A DNA stretch of 64,000 bases from Caprella mutica (lineage: Eukaryota > Arthropoda > Malacostraca > Amphipoda > Caprellidae). The notes beneath the pieces were generated by a model, which saw only the letters and a program-made list of their open reading frames with translations, made no database searches and was not told the origin of the DNA. Below are positions 58,701 through 64,000 of this stretch, one piece after another. Location of the stretch: the NCBI GenBank assembly GCA_947561585.1, contig CANNZV010002606.1, forward strand, positions 1 to 64,000, written 5' to 3'. Within the stretch, counting starts at the first letter, position 1. Every line of letters starts with the position of its first letter. The position numbers and the translations under genes are program-made.

Positions 58701-61700
58701 TGTTAACATTTAATTTACAATGTTCGTTCACTCTCGATGATATATGTACATGTATACAATGTATAATAGATAGACACATTTAAAGAAAAGATTATTTGGC
58801 TTACGTTGATCTAATATCATCTTGTATAAGATATCAAAAAGAAAAGGAAATTGTGTGCATTTAAACAACAATTGTCAAACATTGAACGCGCTTTTCCAGT
58901 TTATATCACCAATTCATAATTTCTTTTTTATAATCATATACATTTGCACATATGTAGGTAGTTAGGTACATACTTCATTATATAAACACATTAATTACGA
59001 ATTACTTATTTTTAATTGGTGTGTTTCATTAGTTCATGCAATAATAATCTATATTTTTGTTATTATTCTCCAACATATCAGCGTCGTTTAGAAGAATGTC
59101 GTCATCAGAAACAAAAGGTTCTATTAAGTCTTCGAAAATACAACAAGTGTCTCACCCTCAACAGCCATAGTGAGACTGATGTGAGTATTTCTCTATAAAT
59201 TCATTTTATGAGTCACCAATTTATTTTTCTTCTTGTAAGCTATAACAGAAATCAGTTTTTTCAAGTGCTCACAGATTTAGAGCAATAGGGATAATAGAGA
59301 CAATAGAGTGAAGGACGTCACACACACTTAAAGCTCAATCGTTACAGTTGAGCCATAAGAGCAACTGAAAAGTTTGAATAAATCGTTATAATGTCATTAA
59401 AACTGACTAAATGGCAAGTTATGGTGGTACCTAAAGTGTGTATAGAGTCCCCTCATAATATCCAGTGCTTCCCACTAAATATTTCACTTGGCATCGAATT
59501 ATAGTACCTTTATAACTAGGAGTTGAAGTTTGTAATTTAATCGAATAAACGAGACGCGAACATTGACCAAAATTTTCTTTCCCACAGTCAGTCTCTAAAG
59601 AGTCGCTACCTAGTGCTATCGAAACTAGCGAATCGAAACAGAGTTCTTTGGTCTATAATCTGGTCAGAGACAGACAGGAGGCCGAAGACTTGGCATACGT
59701 TGAGAAGATCCTAAAGAAATTACAGAGTAGTAACACCAAACTGAAGGAGATCTGTTGGAAGAGGAGACTAGTAGAGGCTAAATATGAAACGTTTCGCTCT
59801 GATGCATGTCACTTTGTCAGAAGTACTATGGAACAGTTGAAGAGACTCAATGAGAGAAACAAAAGGTGAAGAATTATTTTTGCTTAGTACATAGAACAAA
59901 ATGATTCGGTACAGAAAGAGGGATGTGTGTCGGTATATAATTATCACATAAAAATAGGATTGGTAAAAGCATATAGTAGACATTTAGACAGAGAAAAAGT
60001 TATGGTGGAGCTTAGAATAGTATAAATATAGATTCTCTTTAGCTACTCTAGTACTTTATATTCAACACTCTACCATAGTTAAAAATAGATGCACTCTATG
60101 CCTGGAAACCTAATACTTCAAATCCAGGCGCATATTTTAAACTAGTACTCTTTCATATTTTAGCATTTTGTCTTACATTCACTCATTGCATACAGAGATT
60201 TGGAGACAACCTACAGGCAGTTAAATGCTGCATTGCTCTTATCCACCAAGACTAAAAGACTGGCTAGAATGTGCGTGCCTTGGCATCACTATAGCCTCAG
60301 AGTGATGCGTGGTGGTGATGAACTGTCTACAACAACAAAAGAGAACCAACCACATGGAACAACCAGTGGCACAACCAGTAACTCAACCAACGAGACAACC
60401 AGTGACTCTACCAATGAAAGAAGCAACGAAACAACCAGTGACTCAATCATTGAAACAACCAACGAAATAACCAATGAGACAACCAGTGAATCAACCATTG
60501 ACTTTTTTGACTGCTTCAAGAGGAGGTTTGATGTTTTTGTTACAGAAAAGGTAAGTTTCGATTGAAAAAATAGATTCCAATGAATAAAGAAGAAAACGAG
60601 GGCTGTAATAGAAAATGCTATATTTCTTTCAAACTTTCGATATCTTATTATCTCATAAAATCTTCAGGAAACCTTAATCTATATTATTAACTTAAATGCA
60701 ATATTCTATATATCTAAGATCATAAATTGATATAGCTAGTGTTATTGATAAATATGTATGTAAACTAGTTGAATAAAATACTATCTATAAGTGGAAAGAA
60801 ATCATTTTAAATTAAATTATTCAGCATAGAAACCCCTTGTATAAGTTTGATTGAATCTTCTACAGAGTTATTCAATTTAAAATGGTTAATCTTTCCATTT
60901 ATAGAGAGTATTTTATTCATCTATAACATTAGCTATATCAATTTATTATCTTAGATATATAGACTATTGCATTTGAGTTAATTCAGTTTTTTCATTAATT
61001 TATCTATAACATTAACTATATTAATTTTTGTATCCTTACTTTGAGAATATTGTATAATTATGTTGTTAATAATAAGATAGATTTAGGTTTCGTGAGGATA
61101 ATTTGCAAGAAATTTATATTCATGAACAATATCAAATTATGTCTTTGTAAACAATAATGTACCGATCATAAAATCAGTACAGATGTAAATTCAAACATTT
61201 TTTCTCGTAGCGTTGAATTTACCGGTCAAAATGTTAGTAACTGTGACTCTTTGTATGGATAATTAAGTTATTAACTTCAAGGTAATTAAATGGACAGTAA
61301 TTTTTTGAAGAAATAACGGATACTCATAAATGAATAGAACTTAAATAGATGGTGTGTATGTATGTTATTTATCATAATATACCTATATAAAACCATTAGA
61401 GGAACTTATTCGTTGTCAGTACCTAATTCATTAACTTTTATACGCGCAATTATCTAGGGAAAATATTATAATGAGGCCATATCTTTCTCATCCTTAATTA
61501 CCAAAGCAGTTTGAATTTCATTTACTCGACTTACATTGTTTGATATGGTGAGTTTCTTTTTTTCTACCAAAATGTAACTCTCTCCACTTCTCCATCTCTC
61601 CAGTCACAGTGTACTCTCTCCAGTGGAGTTCTGCTCACCAATCACCAATCCTCTTTGAGGCAAATGGAGAAGCTTCTGCAGACAACTGGCGAAATGCTCA

Positions 61701-61738
61701 CCAAATTGCAAGACGTGGATATCTATTTTAGAGAATAA
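55786..61738 (+). CDS. Five-exon gene for a coiled-coil protein of unknown function
   Basis: Assembled from splice sites: 55786-55872, 59082-59180, 59588-59865, 60196-60550, 61604-61738. All introns are GT-AG (donors GTGAGT, GTGAGT, GTGAAG, GTAAGT), phases 0, 0, 2, 0 agree, and the total is 318 codons with stop (317 residues). AATAAA follows at 61776. Residues 15-60 and about 90-165 are Lys/Glu/Leu-rich and should form coiled coils. Exon 4 adds a low-complexity region of repeated NETTSDS-like units (Thr/Ser/Asn/Glu). The last exon is another short helix. No catalytic motif is seen; a structural or scaffold role is the most that can be inferred. An acceptor NAG repeat at exon 3 (CAGTCAG) could add or drop one serine-valine step. 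The BEL/Pao LTR ends 46 bases before the start codon, so the native promoter may be displaced. Intron 1 (3.2 kb) and intron 4 carry transposon insertions. Confidence 0.72.
56130..56810. repeat. Dispersed repeat with GGTCAAGGTCA motifs in intron 1
   Basis: Repeated phrases such as TGAAATTTGGTGAAACGAT, TGGTCATTATCCA, GGGTCAAAGATCAAGGTCAA and TTTATAACTCAAAAAG occur in three or four diverged sub-units, followed by the palindrome GGGGGCGTGTCGCCCCC at about 56775. I recall similar GGTCAAGGTCA-type repeats from aquatic invertebrate genomes, but cannot check the family here. Confidence 0.6.
57329..57364. other. Perfect 13-bp hairpin in intron 1
   Basis: TACCACACTGTCC (57329-57341) pairs with GGACAGTGTGGTA (57352-57364) across the 10-base loop AGTGGTCCAC. 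It stands alone in AT-rich DNA. It could be a decayed terminal inverted repeat pair or a structured RNA element. Confidence 0.8.
58156..58681. mobile_element. Mutator-type MITE with 9-bp target duplication
   Basis: Long inverted ends containing CAGGACAATAACCCC and runs of C, G, A and T (mirrored as GGGGTTATTGTCCTG). The direct repeat AGTTTACAT flanks it at 58147-58155 and 58682-58690. A 9-bp duplication points to the Mutator superfamily. The element is 526 bp, has no real ORF, and lies in intron 1 of the coiled-coil gene. Confidence 0.8.
60687..60982. mobile_element. Foldback MITE in intron 4
   Basis: Inverted arms of about 120 bp: TTAACTTAAATGCAATA opens the left arm and TATTGCATTTGAGTTAA closes the right, with ATTGATATAGCTA against TAGCTATATCAAT, and CTATAAGTGGAAAGA against TCTTTCCATTTATAG inside. 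The loop is about 40 bp. Confidence 0.75.
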
Positions 61739-61775
61739 TCAATGAAATATAATCTATGTCAAATCTTTGTATCTC

Positions 61776-61781
61776 AATAAA
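61776..61781 (+). terminator. Polyadenylation signal of the coiled-coil gene
   Basis: AATAAA 38 bases after the stop codon of the gene ending at 61738, within the TCTCAATAAAGTTTC context typical of animal genes. Confidence 0.7.
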
Positions 61782-61789
61782 GTTTCAGT

Positions 61790-62290
61790 ATTATTTTGAC
61801 AAGAAAAAATCTTTTCTTTTTAATATCATGTACGTCTTTTGTTCTTGTTTTATACAAAATAACTCTATTAATGATTACTATTTAGTAGTATTTATTTGAA
61901 AATGTATGAATGATATTTATTCAAACATAAAGTAGAGACATGCGTTACCATGACGACAGCTTCTGTAACTCTGTGTACTTTTAGAATTTTAGATGATCGC
62001 TCTGAGGTGATTCCTAACCTACTGTATCAAAGTTATTTATAATATTGTGTTTTGAATATTCAAGAGGCAAATAATTATTCTTCCTTTTTGGTTATTTACT
62101 ATTTTTGCTTCTCGGAACAACTTTATAACAACTTAAATACATATTATATAGATTTTCAAATTTTCTTTTCAAATTACTATTTCTCTGAAAAGTTGGAATG
62201 AAAAGTGTGCTTTAATATATAGTATTATATATGCAAAAGACAATTAGAATAAAAATGCAACTTCCGACGATCGAACATTTTTTGTGTAAA
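61790..62290. other. AT-rich intergenic DNA
   Basis: No ORF, RNA gene or repeat recognised between the end of the coiled-coil gene and the Tc1 fragment. Confidence 0.5.
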
Positions 62291-62295
62291 CTGAA

Positions 62296-62586
62296 TTCTT
62301 AATAAGGTGTTCATTGAGCTCCACACTGATTTTATTAGCCGTATGCTTGCTATTTGCTCTAACAATTCTATTTAGAGTCTGATGCTCTCTCAGACAACTT
62401 CAACGTTAGGCCAGACCTGTACTTAGCTGATGACGTTTTTCTTTCTCTTTCAAATGAAGTCATTACTTTAGAGACAGTACCTACCTCCTGTAACGCCAAA
62501 CATTCGGACAGTTTCTGGTACACTATAGCACCTGTCATAGAAGCAATAACGATTTGGTCTCTTTGAGAGTTAGAGAGTTCTGCCAT
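62296..62586 (-). pseudogene. Broken N-terminal fragment of a Tc1/mariner transposase
   Basis: The minus-strand reading from 62586 begins MAELSNSQRDQIVIASMTGA and continues with VSKVMTSFERERKTSSAKYR, the helix-turn-helix DNA-binding region of Tc1 transposases with its conserved KTSSAK stretch. After LKLSERA it leaves the frame and stops at 62368. The expected continuation, including a recognisable LNRIV segment, is visible in another frame to about 62296. No DDE domain or terminal repeats are seen. This is a dead fragment. Confidence 0.75.
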
Positions 62587-62589
62587 TTT

Positions 62590-63420
62590 TATGAATTTCT
62601 AACCATTTTATTTTTAAATTAGTGTAAAAACAGCAATTTAACCCTTTCCGCCCAAGTTATTTAATACGAAGAAACGATGTTTTGAATCGCTATTAATTTG
62701 TTTATCAGGATGCTATTAGACAGTAAATGAACAAGAACTTGAAACTTTTTATTATTATTAACTTAATTTATATTATTATGATTATAATTTTCTAACAATT
62801 ATGCCTCTAGTCTAGTGGAAAGATGATGACATGATTTTCTTGAGAAACTTATCTAATCTTTATAATTGAATGGGTGAAGGAAATAGATCGTACTTTTCTT
62901 TAAAATCTGATCATTTATGTTTTACAAAATTTTGAAAAATAGCAAAAGTCGATAACCACATTTTTTATCTGGGTGATTAATTTTGAGAATGATTCAGTGA
63001 GAAGTGAGTTTTAGGTATTTATTTGTGTGCAAAAGTTATTCGAAATATTCAGGAACGAGAATTAATTCTATTGTTAGGGTTTTAAAATGAACAGATGAAC
63101 ATTAAATATTTTTGAATAAACAAAAAAAAACATTAACAAAGTTCAAGATTTGCTTGTCTATTATATGTTCTAAAAATATAATGACAAATAAATATTATCG
63201 CACATTATTCAATTAATAACTTTAGCTAAATCTGATGGCATGGGCCGGAAGTGTGGAATGTTAAATTACACAAATATTGATACTAATGTGAACACGTTAT
63301 AGAAGTATTGTAATTGGTATTAATTATTTGTATGTTCTATTAAATACACTCAATGAAATAGATATTTTTATGAGGCAATAATAAAATAGAGGATAGTTTT
63401 TCTTCTCACTAGATTTAGAG
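62590..63420. other. AT-rich intergenic DNA
   Basis: Nothing recognised. It should hold the promoter of the gene starting at 63424. Confidence 0.45.
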
Positions 63421-63423
63421 ATA

Positions 63424-63899
63424 ATGGATTCATTGCCGGAATTTCGAAAACGGGTGAGTGTACACTGTACATGTGAAAATTTGAAATATTTTAGTATTAG
63501 TCAGTAGACGAGTGTTACAGTATTTTCTTGAAGATAACATGTATCTCGTGTAAATCACTTATTTAATATATGTCTTATGGATAAAAATGTATAAAATTTG
63601 TACTTTGATATTAATTAAATATTGAATAACATAACATCATATTAAGTTAGTAAAACAATACCCAGAAAGTAAAGCTTTTTTCAGTTGTGGTGGTGATACA
63701 TACTTTCATCTTATTGGAACGAATCACTGACAATGTTTATTTATTACAGATTCGACTAGTTGTTTCTCAACCTTACCTAACAACTCGGAAAGACGTTTCA
63801 TTCTCCGTTCACACTCCGCCTGACAGTATTGTGTCATTCAGCCCTTACGATGATACATGTCACGAACACGTTAGGAACCTGCATGATAAGGCTATTCAG
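63424..63899 (+). CDS. 5' end of an unknown gene (two exons; runs off the window)
   Basis: Exon 1 is 63424-63453: MDSLPEFRKR, then GTGAGT. Exon 2 is 63750-63899 after TTATTACAG, in phase 0, and gives 50 residues ending HDKAIQ before GTGATA. The joined frame is open for 60 residues and contains CHEHVRNL near its end. No domain can be named from so short a piece. The exon's last bases are the first unit of the minisatellite beyond, so the true donor is uncertain; unspliced, the frame stops at 63914. Confidence 0.5.
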
Positions 63900-64000
63900 G
63901 TGATAAGTGCATGATAAGTCTATTCAGGTGATAAGGGCTATTCAGGTGATAAGGCTATTCAGGTGATAAGGGCATGATAAGTCTATTCAGGTGATAAGGG
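63885..64000. repeat. Minisatellite at the window edge
   Basis: Units of GGCTATTCAGGTGATAAG and GTCTATTCAGGTGATAAG, sometimes with GGCATGATAA between, repeat about six times to the end of the window. Each unit contains CAG then GTGATAAG, a potential splice donor copied many times. Confidence 0.9.

Overview
The window is animal nuclear DNA from an invertebrate whose lineage I cannot name. It is AT-rich, its genes carry GT-AG introns (one GC-AG), and it holds a BEL/Pao retrotransposon, a Helitron-like element, hAT-, Mutator- and Tc1-type remnants and many minisatellites. I found no rRNA, tRNA or CRISPR array and no bacterial-style operon. Most of the sequence is transposable-element or tandem-repeat DNA. 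Only three or four stretches look like host genes.

Layout. 1-599: a repeat that recurs without a mismatch at 47071-47669. 1.45-10.76 kb (minus): a giant Helitron-like Rep-helicase gene. Splicing out a 108-base GC-AG intron restores the end of the helicase and adds a GIY-YIG-like nuclease domain, giving about 3066 residues. 13.97-15.72 kb (minus): an intact envelope-type fusion glycoprotein resembling baculovirus F/errantivirus Env, next to a 166-bp tandem array. Whether the fusogen and the Helitron-like gene form one element is the main open question. 16.0-19.2 kb: nested inverted repeats enclosing two minisatellites, plus a hAT MITE with a perfect 8-bp target duplication. 20.5-23.3 and 41.2-44.2 kb: nested MITEs with CAGTCTGCAGAA ends.

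23.8-30.5 and 44.6-47.7 kb: two copies of a repeated genomic unit. The first holds a 9-exon minus-strand gene (27140-30445) that I assembled from splice sites. It predicts 523 residues, ends in about 18 octapeptide repeats, and several exons are packed with perfect hairpins. The second holds only the 3' end of a paralogue. 31-41 kb is low-complexity and satellite-like DNA with a 2-kb duplication.

47.67-55.74 kb: a complete BEL/Pao element (minus) with identical 350-bp LTRs, an intact 2183-residue polyprotein and a 60-copy 15-bp minisatellite in Gag. Its flanks do not look like one insertion site. 55.79-61.74 kb (plus): a 5-exon gene for a predicted 317-residue coiled-coil protein, with a Mutator-type MITE, another dispersed repeat and a foldback element in its introns. 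62.3-62.6 kb: a broken Tc1 transposase fragment. 63.42 kb to the end: the first two exons of another gene, running into a minisatellite.

The genes do not form one pathway. The coherent units are the mobile elements and the two host-like genes, whose introns collect small transposons.
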